This document shows positions 43,491 to 52,009 of a stretch of 64,000 nucleotides of DNA, piece after piece. The stretch lies in the NCBI RefSeq assembly GCF_900106065.1, contig NZ_LT629796.1:5239501-5303500 (forward strand), given 5' to 3'. The position numbers were made by a program, and so were the translations under genes. Below the pieces are notes generated by a model that made no database searches, was not told where the DNA came from, and saw nothing but the letters and a program-made list of their open reading frames with translations. Origin of the DNA: Pseudomonas mandelii. GTDB taxonomy: Bacteria > Pseudomonadota > Gammaproteobacteria > Pseudomonadales > Pseudomonadaceae. The first letter of the stretch is position 1. Each line of letters begins with the position of its first letter.

Positions 43491-44810
43491 ATGTCCAAGC
43501 ATGCATCCACTGCTGCCGCTGTTCAGGGTTCGAACGCGGGTTCAAAAAGTCACAGCGACAAGGCAAGTCGTTACGTCCAACTGATGCTCCTGGTGCTGGC
43601 CGCCGGCGCGATCTATCCCATTCTGTATCTGCGCCAGGTCTACCAGACCACCATGCTCGACGTGTTCCAGATCAACCACAGCGAGCTGGGTTATCTGTAT
43701 TCGATGCTGGGCACGATCTTTCTCCTTAGTTATTTGCCCAGTGGTTGGCTGGCCGACCGAATCGCACCACGTTTTCTGATTTTCTTCTCGTTGGTCGCCA
43801 CCGGTGTATTAGGCCTTTGGTATTCCACTGCGCCGTCGATGACAGGCTTGATGATCATTTTCGGATGCTGGGGCCTGACCACCGGCCTGACCTTCTGGGC
43901 CTCGGTGCTCAAGCGCGTGAAGATGATCGCTCATCACACTGAACAGGGCCGGTTCTTCGGCATCCTCGATGGCGGTCGCGGGCTGGTCGAAGCCTTGCTG
44001 GCAACCATCGCACTCGGGCTGTTTGCCTTCGCCACCGAAACCCGTGGCGAGTCAGCTGCCGAGGGCTTCAAGCACGTGGTTTATCTCTATGCCTTCACCT
44101 GTATTGCCATCGGCTGTGTGCTGGTACTGATCAAGGACCCAAAGTCCATGGAAGACACGGCGGCGGTGGAGAAGGGCAAGTACAACCTGCTCAGCGACCT
44201 GACCACCCTGGTGAAAATTCCTGAGCTGTGGCTGGTCACCGCCATCGTGTTCTGCGGCTATCACATCTTCTGGGCGACCTACAGCTTCTCCGATTACCTG
44301 CAAGGCGGCGGCATGACCGCAGTGATGGCCGGCACCATCACCACCATCAAACTGTGGATGCGGCCTATCGGCGGCATCGGCGGAGGCTGGCTGGGTGACA
44401 GGTTCTCGAACATTTCGGTACTGATCGTGGCGCTGTTTCTCGCGACGCTGGCGATGGTCGGTCTGATCGTATTCCCGGCGCTCAACAGCATGGGGCTGCT
44501 GGTCGGCACTGTGATCTTCATCGGCTTGATGACCTACGCCATTCGTGGTCTGTACTGGGCGATTCTCGACACCTGCAACGTTCCGCTGCGTATCACCGGC
44601 CTGGCCATTGGCATTGTCTCGGTGGTCGGGTACTTGCCCGACGCCTTCATTCCCTTGATCAACGGCTACCTCACCGAGCATTACCCCGGCGCCTTTGGTT
44701 ACAAGCTGTATTTCGGCTACATCGCTTTCGTCGGCCTGCTCGGGACCCTGGCGGCCCTGACCTTGCGCGCTCGTATTAACCGTAAATCTTCAATCAAGAC
44801 AGGTGCCTGA
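43491..44810 (+). CDS. MFS transporter
   Basis: 439 residues, 12 helices, with the loop 2-3 motif GWLADRIAPR and a YLRQVYQTTMLDVF first periplasmic segment. It belongs to the general MFS sugar/organic-anion group; I do not recognise a closer subfamily. Because it is followed directly by the dehydratase (1-bp gap between stop and next ATG) and preceded by the aldehyde dehydrogenase, it probably imports the pathway substrate after the porin lets it through the outer membrane. Confidence 0.85.
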   Translation: MSKHASTAAAVQGSNAGSKSHSDKASRYVQLMLLVLAAGAIYPILYLRQVYQTTMLDVFQINHSELGYLYSMLGTIFLLSYLPSGWLADRIAPRFLIFFSLVATGVLGLWYSTAPSMTGLMIIFGCWGLTTGLTFWASVLKRVKMIAHHTEQGRFFGILDGGRGLVEALLATIALGLFAFATETRGESAAEGFKHVVYLYAFTCIAIGCVLVLIKDPKSMEDTAAVEKGKYNLLSDLTTLVKIPELWLVTAIVFCGYHIFWATYSFSDYLQGGGMTAVMAGTITTIKLWMRPIGGIGGGWLGDRFSNISVLIVALFLATLAMVGLIVFPALNSMGLLVGTVIFIGLMTYAIRGLYWAILDTCNVPLRITGLAIGIVSVVGYLPDAFIPLINGYLTEHYPGAFGYKLYFGYIAFVGLLGTLAALTLRARINRKSSIKTGA

Positions 44811-44811
44811 G

Positions 44812-46029
44812 ATGAAAATCGTCGCCCTTGAAACTCATATCGTTGCCGTACCACCACCGCACGTCGGCGGCATGTACTGGTTGTTCGTCAAGCTCAAGAC
44901 TGATTGCGGCATCGAAGGCGTCGGTGAAATCTACGCCGCGACCTTCGGCCCCAAAGCCATGCTGCCGATCATCGAAGACGTGTTCGAACGCTACCTGCTC
45001 AACCACGACCCGCATCACATCGAACGCTTTTTCCGCCAGGCGTACTCGAGTGGTTTCACCCAGCGACCGGACCTGACCATGATGGGCGTGGTCAGCGGCC
45101 TGGAGATGGCGTGCTGGGACATCATCGGTAAAGCCGCCAACAAGCCGGTGTACGAATTGCTCGGCGGCAAGGTCAACGAACGCCTGCGTTCCTACACCTA
45201 CTTGTACCCGGTCAACAGCCAAGGTGAGTACGACTACGACGACCCGGACCTGGCCGCCGAGTGCGCCATCGAGAACATGAACAAAGGCTTCACCGCCGTG
45301 AAGTTTGACCCCGCCGGGCCCTACACCGCGTACTCCGGGCACCAGATTTCCCTGGAAGTGCTGGAACGCTGCGAAACCTTCTGCCGCAAGATCCGCGAAG
45401 CGGTGGGCGACAAGTGCGACCTGCTGTTTGGCACCCACGGACAAATGGTGCCGTCCTCGGCGATTCGCCTGGCCAAACGTCTGGAAAAATACGATCCGCT
45501 GTGGTTCGAAGAACCGGTGCCGCCAGGTCAGGAAGCCGCCATGGCACAAGTCGCGGCCAAGACCAGCATCCCGATTGCCACTGGCGAACGCCTGACCACC
45601 AAGTACGAATTCTTCAAGCTGCTGCAGGCCGGGGGCGCCTCGATCCTGCAGATGAACGTCGCCCGTTGCGGCGGTCTGCTGGAAGCGAAAAAAATCGCCA
45701 GCATGGCCGAGGCTTATTACGCCCAAATCGCTCCACACCTCTACAACGGACCGATCGGTGCCGCCGCCAGTTTCCAGTTGGCGACCTGTACGCCGAATTT
45801 CCTGATTCAGGAAAGCATCATGACCTGGGGCGGTTTCCACGCCGAGGTCTTGACCAAGCCGCTGCAATGGGAGGACGGCTACATCATTCCGTCCACCGAA
45901 CCAGGCCTGGGCGTGGAGTTGAACATGGACGTGGTGCGCAAGCATTCGCCCTACACCGGTGAGCGCCTGCACCTGCAAATGGCGCCGATGCCGGCTGACG
46001 TCAAAGACATATCGCCAGCCCGCGGCTGA
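44812..46029 (+). CDS. Mandelate racemase/muconate lactonizing family (enolase superfamily) sugar-acid dehydratase-like
   Basis: 405 residues. The capping domain (about 1-125) is followed by the beta-barrel with metal ligands D203 (DLLFGTHGQ), E234 (FEEPVPP) and E259 (GER), and candidate acid/base residues K164 (AVKFDP), H209 and H309 (APHLYNGP). The family abstracts the alpha-proton of a carboxylate and usually dehydrates aldonic acids. The exact sugar acid cannot be assigned. It follows the MFS gene by one base and ends at an intrinsic terminator. Confidence 0.85.
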   Translation: MKIVALETHIVAVPPPHVGGMYWLFVKLKTDCGIEGVGEIYAATFGPKAMLPIIEDVFERYLLNHDPHHIERFFRQAYSSGFTQRPDLTMMGVVSGLEMACWDIIGKAANKPVYELLGGKVNERLRSYTYLYPVNSQGEYDYDDPDLAAECAIENMNKGFTAVKFDPAGPYTAYSGHQISLEVLERCETFCRKIREAVGDKCDLLFGTHGQMVPSSAIRLAKRLEKYDPLWFEEPVPPGQEAAMAQVAAKTSIPIATGERLTTKYEFFKLLQAGGASILQMNVARCGGLLEAKKIASMAEAYYAQIAPHLYNGPIGAAASFQLATCTPNFLIQESIMTWGGFHAEVLTKPLQWEDGYIIPSTEPGLGVELNMDVVRKHSPYTGERLHLQMAPMPADVKDISPARG

Positions 46030-46037
46030 CGGGATTT

Positions 46038-46061
46038 GCCGCCCATGACGGGCGGCTTTTT
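46038..46061 (+). terminator. Intrinsic terminator after the dehydratase gene
   Basis: 7-bp perfect GC arms GCCGCCC and GGGCGGC, loop of five bases, followed by TTTTT. It lies 8 bp after the dehydratase stop. The GMC gene starts only 28 bp later, so that gene depends on read-through or its own promoter. Confidence 0.8.
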
Positions 46062-46088
46062 GTAAAACGACTTACGCGGTAACCGTGC

Positions 46089-47696
46089 ATGACTTACGAC
46101 TACATCATCGCTGGCGCTGGCGCCGCAGGCTGCATCCTCGCCAATCGGCTCTCGGCTTCGGGCAAACACTCGGTACTGTTGCTGGAGGCCGGCGGCAAGG
46201 ACAGTTCCCTGTGGTTCAAGATCCCGGTTGGCTTCGCCAAAATGTATTACAACCCGACCTTCAACTGGATGTACTACAGCCAGCCGCAAAAACAGCTGAA
46301 CAACCGTGAAATCTATGCGCCTCGCGGAAAAGTCCAGGGCGGCTCGGGCTCGATCAACGCGATGATCTATGTCCGTGGCCAGGCCCATGACTTCGACGAC
46401 TGGGCGGCCAACGGCAATGAAGGCTGGAGCTTCAAGGACGTGCTGCCGTACTTCCGTAAACTGGAAAACCATCCGCTGGGCGACACGGAGTATCACGGCG
46501 GCAGCGGTCCGATCAGCATTACGCCGATGAAGGGCCAGACTCATCCCATTTGCGATGTGTTCCTCAAAGGTTGCGACGAACTCGGCTACCCGCACAGCGA
46601 TGATTTCAACGGGCCGAGGTTCGAAGGCTCGGGGATCTACGACGTCAATACCCGCAACGGCCAGCGTTGCTCCAGCAGTTTTGCGCACCTGCATCCGGCA
46701 TTGAGTCGACCGAACTTGACGGTCGAGCATTATGCGTTGGTCGATCGAGTGCTGTTCGATAACGCCCGTGCGACAGGGATTTCCATTAGCCAGCATGGCG
46801 TGGTGCGGACCTTTACCGCGAACAAGGAAGTCATCCTCTGTGCCGGCGCCGTGGACACTCCGAAGATTCTGCAATTGTCCGGTGTTGCCGATCAGGCGCT
46901 GCTGGCCAGGCACAACATTCCGTTGATCAAGCACTTGCCAGCGGTAGGACAAAACCTGCAAGACCACCTGTGCGCCAGTTATTACTACAAAGCCAATATC
47001 CCAACGCTCAATGATCAACTGAGTTCGTTGTTCGGCCAGTTCAAGCTGGGTTTGAAATACCTGTTCACCCGTAAGGGCGCATTGGCAATGAGCGTCAATC
47101 AGGCGGGTGGGTTCTTTCGTGGCAATGAACAGCAGGCCAACCCGAACTTGCAGCTGTACTTCAACCCGCTTTCGTACCAGATTCCGAAAAACAACAAAGC
47201 CAGCCTCAAGCCCGAACCCTACTCCGGCTTCCTGTTGTGCTTTAACCCCTGCCGTCCGACCAGTCGGGGCCACATCGAGATTGCTTCAAAAAATCCTCGG
47301 GACGCGGCGCTGATCGATCCAAATTACCTGAGCACGCAAAAGGACATCGATGAAGTGATTCAGGGCAGCCGCTTGATGCGCAAAATCATGCAGGCCCCCG
47401 CACTCAAAGGCATCACGGTCGAGGAAGTATTGCCGGGGCCCGCCATCGAAAGTGACGAACAGATGCTGCAGTATTTTCGAGAAAACAGCGGTTCGATTTA
47501 TCACCTGTGCGGCTCCTGTGCGATGGGCACGGACGAGCAGCGGTCGGTGGTCGACAAACGCCTTAAAGTTCATGGATTAGACAACTTGCGCATTGTCGAT
47601 GCGTCCATTTTTCCTAACGTGACGTCCGGCAATACCCATGCGGCCGTGTTGATGGTGGCAGAGAAGGGGGCCGATCTGATTCTGCAGGACGCCTGA
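46089..47696 (+). CDS. GMC-family FAD oxidoreductase (choline/alcohol dehydrogenase-like)
   Basis: 535 residues, the normal length. The FAD-binding Rossmann motif is GAGAAG near residue 8, then the GMC signature 1 (APRGKVQGGSGSINAM, near 77) and signature 2 (LCAGAVDTPKILQLSG). The active-site His is in VTSGNTHAAVLM and a second one near SIYHLCGSCAMG. It oxidises an alcohol or polyol to an aldehyde in a flavin-dependent way. In this cluster it could make the aldehyde oxidised by the dehydrogenase at 41976 (inference). Confidence 0.9.
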   Translation: MTYDYIIAGAGAAGCILANRLSASGKHSVLLLEAGGKDSSLWFKIPVGFAKMYYNPTFNWMYYSQPQKQLNNREIYAPRGKVQGGSGSINAMIYVRGQAHDFDDWAANGNEGWSFKDVLPYFRKLENHPLGDTEYHGGSGPISITPMKGQTHPICDVFLKGCDELGYPHSDDFNGPRFEGSGIYDVNTRNGQRCSSSFAHLHPALSRPNLTVEHYALVDRVLFDNARATGISISQHGVVRTFTANKEVILCAGAVDTPKILQLSGVADQALLARHNIPLIKHLPAVGQNLQDHLCASYYYKANIPTLNDQLSSLFGQFKLGLKYLFTRKGALAMSVNQAGGFFRGNEQQANPNLQLYFNPLSYQIPKNNKASLKPEPYSGFLLCFNPCRPTSRGHIEIASKNPRDAALIDPNYLSTQKDIDEVIQGSRLMRKIMQAPALKGITVEEVLPGPAIESDEQMLQYFRENSGSIYHLCGSCAMGTDEQRSVVDKRLKVHGLDNLRIVDASIFPNVTSGNTHAAVLMVAEKGADLILQDA

Positions 47697-47736
47697 TTTA
47701 TCGCCTCGGTGTATCAAAAATGAATTTCCTGCAGAT

Positions 47737-47766
47737 CCGCTGCTCATACCTGTAGGCAGCGGTTTT
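47737..47766 (+). terminator. Intrinsic terminator after the GMC gene
   Basis: 7-bp perfect arms CCGCTGC and GCAGCGG around a 12-base loop, followed by TTTT. It ends the plus-strand catabolic cluster. Confidence 0.7.
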
Positions 47767-47807
47767 GAGCCTGCGAATTCATTAGGTAATCAGGGAGTGG
47801 CAAAGTC

Positions 47808-48209
47808 ATGTGTCCAACACCGACGGCGGGCGAGCAGCTTCCTGGCAGGTTGATTCTGGTGGTTGAAGATGACCCGCTTATTCTTGAGTTTCTCTGTGAA
47901 ATTCTTCAGGAAGAAGGTTTCATGGTTGAACCGCAAGTCAGCGCGGATGCCGCATCGGAATACCTGAAAAAACACGCCAACGAGGTCGGTCTGTTGTTGA
48001 CGGACATCACCATGCCCGGAAAGCGGAACGGCGCGGATCTGGCCAATGAGTTCGGCGATCGCTGGCCCGGCAAGCCGATCATGATCATGTCCGGTTTTGA
48101 AACTCCCAAATCCTCCGGGGTCCGGCATAAGGTGTCGTTCATCAAGAAACCCTGGGCGTTGGGACAACTGCTGGATTGTGTCGAGGCGGCCTTCAAGTCG
48201 CGACAGTAA
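47808..48209 (+). CDS. Single-domain response regulator (receiver only)
   Basis: 133 residues. A receiver domain with acidic pocket E20/D21/D22, phospho-acceptor D66 in LLLTDITMPG, S95 and K113 or K114 in FIKKPW. There is no output domain, so it would act by protein contact or in a phosphorelay. The GKRNGADLANEF loop after D66 is typical of receivers paired with hybrid histidine kinases. No kinase gene is adjacent. GGGAG precedes the ATG. Confidence 0.87.
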   Translation: MCPTPTAGEQLPGRLILVVEDDPLILEFLCEILQEEGFMVEPQVSADAASEYLKKHANEVGLLLTDITMPGKRNGADLANEFGDRWPGKPIMIMSGFETPKSSGVRHKVSFIKKPWALGQLLDCVEAAFKSRQ

Positions 48210-48262
48210 GTGTCGCTCGTGTACATTAACGGACCTGCCTGACACACGAAGGAAGCTTATCC

Positions 48263-48931
48263 TTGTCTGCCCACAACTCCGTTTTCAAGACCCCGTATCG
48301 CGCGTTCCTGTTCGATATGGACGGCACCGTCCTCAATTCCATCGCCGCCGCGGAGCGGATCTGGACCACTTGGGCCTTGCAGCACGGCGTGGATGTCGAG
48401 TCCTTTCTGCCGACCATTCACGGCGCCCGCGCCATCGACACCATTAATCGTCTGGCGTTGTCCGGGGTGGATGCCAAGGCCCAAGCCGACTGGATCACCG
48501 AAGCGGAAATCGAGGACGTGGAGGGGGTGGTCGAAGTGGCCGGTGCGGCGAACTTCCTCAGGTCCCTGCCCAAGAATCAATGGGCCATCGTCACCTCGGC
48601 ACCGCGAGCACTGGCGGTGCGCCGGATGGCGGCAGCAGGGATTCCCGAACCCGATGTTATGGTCACCGCCGAAGACGTCAGCGCCGGCAAACCGGACCCA
48701 GCGGGCTATCGCCTGGCGGCTCAACGGCTAGGCCTCGAGGTGACTGACTGTCTGATCTTTGAAGATGCCGCCGTGGGCATTCTGGCGGCGGAGGCGGCAG
48801 GGGCGGATCTTGTGATCATTACCTCGACTCATGACCATCCGATTCAGACGGTGCATGCGACATTGGCCGGCTATGACTCCGTTGCGGCGCAAGTGGCTCC
48901 CGACAACCATATCCGCTTGCACCCACTCTAA
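48263..48931 (+). CDS. HAD-superfamily sugar/polyol phosphatase
   Basis: 222 residues. A HAD subfamily IA hydrolase with DMDGT (D18 nucleophile, D20), VTSAPR (motif II), GKPDPAGY (motif III Lys) and FEDAAVGILAAEAAG (motif IV). The cap domain is the small helical type, as in YfbT/Gph/glycerol-3-phosphate phosphatases. Substrate probably a small sugar or glycerol phosphate. TTG at 48263 is the only well-placed start and has AAGGA about ten bases upstream; no ATG exists before motif I. Confidence 0.85.
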   Translation: MSAHNSVFKTPYRAFLFDMDGTVLNSIAAAERIWTTWALQHGVDVESFLPTIHGARAIDTINRLALSGVDAKAQADWITEAEIEDVEGVVEVAGAANFLRSLPKNQWAIVTSAPRALAVRRMAAAGIPEPDVMVTAEDVSAGKPDPAGYRLAAQRLGLEVTDCLIFEDAAVGILAAEAAGADLVIITSTHDHPIQTVHATLAGYDSVAAQVAPDNHIRLHPL

Positions 48932-49020
48932 TGTGGGAGTGAGCCTGCTCGCGATAGCGGTCTTTCAGTCAAACAGATGCTGGATGTGCCGACGCTATCG
49001 CGAGCAGGCTCGCTCCCACA
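48932..49020. repeat. REPIN with 28-bp arms
   Basis: Two REP elements in perfect mirror orientation: TGTGGGAG, then GAGCCTGCTCGCGATAGCG, and the complementary right arm ending CTCCCACA, with a single mismatch in 28 bp. It lies between the convergent phosphatase and membrane methyltransferase-like genes, 1 bp after the phosphatase stop. Confidence 0.85.
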
Positions 49021-49036
49021 TTGGGACTGTGCAGGG

Positions 49037-49744
49037 TCAATAAATCCCGGGGATCAACCGCCAACTCCGGGCGCAATAAGCCTCATATTCATTCCCGAAC
49101 TGCGCCTTCAATAACGCCTCTTCCGAATGAATCCGCGCAATCAGCGGAATTACCGTCAGTGCCGCAAGCAACAGCCCGACCCCCGAGCGAAACGCCAGCG
49201 CCCAGCCCACGGCGATGACCAACATCCCCAGGTAACTGGGGTTGCGCAAGCGGCGGTAAATCCCTTCGGTTACCAGACGGTGCCCCGGTTGAATCGCCAC
49301 TAACCCGCTGAAACGCTTGCCCAGGACAAACACCGGCCACATCCGCAGCGCGCCGCCGCCGATGAACAGCAATGCCCCCAACCAGCGCACATCCTCGCCA
49401 CCGAAGGTCCAGACGTCGATCCGATCGGTATAGGCCGGCAGAAATCCGCTCAGTAATCCGATGACGCCGAATGCCGGCAACACCCAGCGATTGGCCCGAT
49501 CTTCACGTTCGCCGGAGCTCAGATTGACCTCGGTGAACAACGAGGCAACCGCCATCGCCAAGGTTGCAATGGCCACGACCACCAGCGAGCCATGGGCAAA
49601 AAACGCCGCAAACCCGCCGATTCCCCACACCGCGAGACCGAGGTAGGCGAGGGTGGAAACGATGGCGAAAAACGCCAGCCTGGCCGAGATTTTCATGGGC
49701 ACCCATTCCCGCTTTGCACCGATGTCTTCAGTGTAGATGTTCAT
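49037..49744 (-). CDS. Isoprenylcysteine carboxyl methyltransferase-family membrane protein
   Basis: About 235 residues, with five to six hydrophobic helices. The C-terminal half shows GLVAIQPGHRLVTEGIYRRLRNPSYLGML in pieces: LVTEGIYRRLRNPSYLG is the ICMT/PEMT core that binds S-adenosylmethionine, followed by RIHSEEALLKAQFGNEYEAY. Such bacterial proteins are annotated as isoprenylcysteine methyltransferases, but their substrates are mostly unknown. ATG at 49744 is used; ATG at 49696 with a better GGGTG site is an alternative. Confidence 0.82.
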   Translation of the reverse strand: MNIYTEDIGAKREWVPMKISARLAFFAIVSTLAYLGLAVWGIGGFAAFFAHGSLVVVAIATLAMAVASLFTEVNLSSGEREDRANRWVLPAFGVIGLLSGFLPAYTDRIDVWTFGGEDVRWLGALLFIGGGALRMWPVFVLGKRFSGLVAIQPGHRLVTEGIYRRLRNPSYLGMLVIAVGWALAFRSGVGLLLAALTVIPLIARIHSEEALLKAQFGNEYEAYCARSWRLIPGIY

Positions 49745-50045
49745 GCCGATTCGCCGGTTTGGGCTGGCGTCAGGAAACGTTTCGGTCAGGCAAAAGCAGA
49801 GGTGCATGGACCGTTTGAATCGGGTCTGCGAGAAAACCCTGGAAGGGGCTGGTGATTCCGATTCACTGGGATGATTTTTCGAGCCGCTCGACGAGGGGTC
49901 GCCCCCGATGCCTGCGTGGATGGACCCCTTCGAGGTGGCGATGCAAAGGTTGATGCCGCTGGCCCAGGCCGATGGCGTGGCCCTGTGATTAATGCCGCTG
50001 TATAAAACGGTCGACCTGCGAGCAGCGCTTCCCCCGCGCTAATGC

Positions 50046-50993
50046 TCACGCCGTCATCTGCAACCTGGCATTACGCCGAATGACCTGCGGCGGTTGGCCG
50101 AACGCCCGGAGGAAGGCTTCGCGCATGCGGCGGCGGTCGGTGAAGCCGGCCTCGGCGGCGATCTGGTCGAGGGTCAGCCGTCCGCGCTCGAGCATTTGCC
50201 GCGCCGCCTCCAGGCGCAGATTTTCGATGGCCTTGGCCGGGGACTGCCCGGTCTCGGCGCGGAAGGTGCGGCTGAATTGCCGTGGGCTGAGGCGTGCCAC
50301 TTCCGCCAGTTGCTCCACCGATAACGCCGATGTCAGGTGTTCCCGGGCGTAGCCGAGGACGGTCTGAATGCGGTCGGATTTGGGCTCCAGTTCCAGCAAG
50401 GCCGAATGCTGCGACTGACCACCCGCGCGGCGCTGGTACATCACCAGTTTCTGCGCCACCGAACGGGCCAGGTCGGCGCCATGATCCTTTTCAACCATCG
50501 CCAGCGCCAGGTCGATGCCCGCGGTCATGCCGGCGGAGGTCCAGATGGAACCGTCGACCACGTAAATACGATCATCTTCCACTTTGATCGAGGGAAACCG
50601 CGCTTGCAGGTCCCGCGCATAGGCCCAATGCGTGGTGGCCCGCCGTCCGTCGAGCAGGCCGGCCTGGGCCAGCACGAATGCCCCCGAGCAGATCGACGCC
50701 GTGCGCCGGGCGGTTTTCACGCTGTCGCGCAGGTACGCCAACACACCCTCGGGCGCCTGCTCGAGAATCGAATCGCCGCCGACCACGATGACCGTGTCGA
50801 ACACCCGCTCATCAAACGCCTGGGTGCCGACACTCAAGCCGCCGGAAGCCCGCAGGGAGCGACCCTCCTCAGAGATCACGCTGACCTCGTAAAGCGCTTC
50901 GCCAGCGCTGAAGTTGGCGTATTCGAACACAGGCATCGCCGCCAACGCCATGGACTGGAACCCCTCGAAAACCACGAACGCCACGGAAGTCAT
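50046..50993 (-). CDS. GlxA-type AraC regulator with DJ-1/PfpI domain
   Basis: 315 residues. An N-terminal DJ-1/PfpI-like amidase domain (about 1-170) contains ICSGAFVLAQAGLLDG, with a cysteine at the nucleophile-elbow position. Two AraC helix-turn-helix motifs follow (about 215-310; LSPRQFSRTFRAETGQSP and ERGRLTLDQIAAEAGF in pieces). Relatives regulate amine, arginine or glycine-betaine catabolism or detoxification. ATG at 50993 has GAGGG at seven bases. It is divergent from the SDR gene at 51118, its likely target. Confidence 0.88.
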   Translation of the reverse strand: MTSVAFVVFEGFQSMALAAMPVFEYANFSAGEALYEVSVISEEGRSLRASGGLSVGTQAFDERVFDTVIVVGGDSILEQAPEGVLAYLRDSVKTARRTASICSGAFVLAQAGLLDGRRATTHWAYARDLQARFPSIKVEDDRIYVVDGSIWTSAGMTAGIDLALAMVEKDHGADLARSVAQKLVMYQRRAGGQSQHSALLELEPKSDRIQTVLGYAREHLTSALSVEQLAEVARLSPRQFSRTFRAETGQSPAKAIENLRLEAARQMLERGRLTLDQIAAEAGFTDRRRMREAFLRAFGQPPQVIRRNARLQMTA

Positions 50994-51117
50994 GATGGTG
51001 CCCTCAAAAGCCAATGTCCGAAAAACGTACTTTAAACGTCATTTGAGACGAGCGTCAGTCAATTTATAACAGTTCACACCCGGCGACCTTATCGCCTCAC
51101 TGTGAAGGAAATTGAAC

Positions 51118-51909
51118 ATGGCTCTTTCATCCAAAGGCACTGCACTGATCACTGGCGCTTCTTCGGGCATTGGCGCGGTCTACGCCGACCGTCTCGCCCG
51201 GCAGGGTTACGACCTGATTCTGGTCGCCCGCAGCCAGGGCAAACTCAACGCTTTGGCCAATCATCTGAGCAACGAAACCGGCCGCGCCGTGGAAGTGGTT
51301 GCTGCCGACCTCAAAGACAAGGCCGGTCTGCTACGGGTTGAAAGCATTCTGCGCAACGACGCGAGCATCACCTTGCTGGTCAACAATGCCGGTGTTGGTG
51401 GCGTGATGCCGTTGCTCGGCAGCCCGGTGGACGACATGGACGCCATGATCAGCCTCAACGTCACCGCGCTGATGCGTCTGTCCTATGCCGTGGTGCCCGG
51501 CTTCGTCGCACGGGGCACCGGCACCGTGATCAACATTTCCTCCATCGTCGCAATCGCTCCAGAAATCCTCAACGGCGTTTACGGCGGGACCAAGGCTTTC
51601 GTGCTGGGCTTGAGCCAATCGATGCACCACGAACTGGCCGACAAAGCCATACGCGTTCAGGCGGTGTTGCCCGGCGCAACTGCCACGGATTTCTGGAGCG
51701 AGGCCGGCAACCCGGTGGAAAACCTGCCACAAGAGATCGTGATGTCCGCCGAGGACATGGTCGATGCGGCGCTGGTCGGCCTGGCGAAGGGTGAGGTGGT
51801 GACCATCCCGGGCCTGCACGAGGCTGATAAATGGGACGTTTACGAAGCCCAGCGCCAAGTGCTGTCAGGCTCGTTCGGCCACTCATCGTCGGCACCGCGC
51901 TACCGGTAA
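51118..51909 (+). CDS. Short-chain dehydrogenase/reductase
   Basis: 263 residues. The cofactor motif TGASSGIG (12-19), NNAG (89-92), serine pair 141-142 and catalytic Y155/K159 (YGGTK) are all present. The SDR subtype is close to the YqjQ/DltE-like oxidoreductases. Start ATG at 51118 has AAGGA eight bases upstream; a TTG two codons earlier is less likely. It is divergent from the GlxA-type regulator across 124 bp. Substrate unknown. Confidence 0.88.
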   Translation: MALSSKGTALITGASSGIGAVYADRLARQGYDLILVARSQGKLNALANHLSNETGRAVEVVAADLKDKAGLLRVESILRNDASITLLVNNAGVGGVMPLLGSPVDDMDAMISLNVTALMRLSYAVVPGFVARGTGTVINISSIVAIAPEILNGVYGGTKAFVLGLSQSMHHELADKAIRVQAVLPGATATDFWSEAGNPVENLPQEIVMSAEDMVDAALVGLAKGEVVTIPGLHEADKWDVYEAQRQVLSGSFGHSSSAPRYR

Positions 51910-52009
51910 ACCGATAGCCCTGGGGCAGGGTGAACTAAGCTTGGAGAAGGATCGTTCATCACCGGCTCGCCGAAACCTCGACAGGCCGGTGCTGCCGAGG
52001 GAGCACACA

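Noticed and set aside
48932..49020. Repeat pair considered as a CRISPR unit
   Set aside because: There are only two inverted copies, not regularly spaced direct repeats. The sequence is of the Pseudomonas REP family and no cas gene is present.
49908..49988. Short frame (MPAWMDPFEVAMQRL and onward) between the membrane methyltransferase-like gene and the GlxA-type regulator
   Set aside because: Protein-like but only 26 codons, with no ribosome site or recognised family. It could be the tail of a lost gene, but the evidence is too thin to annotate.
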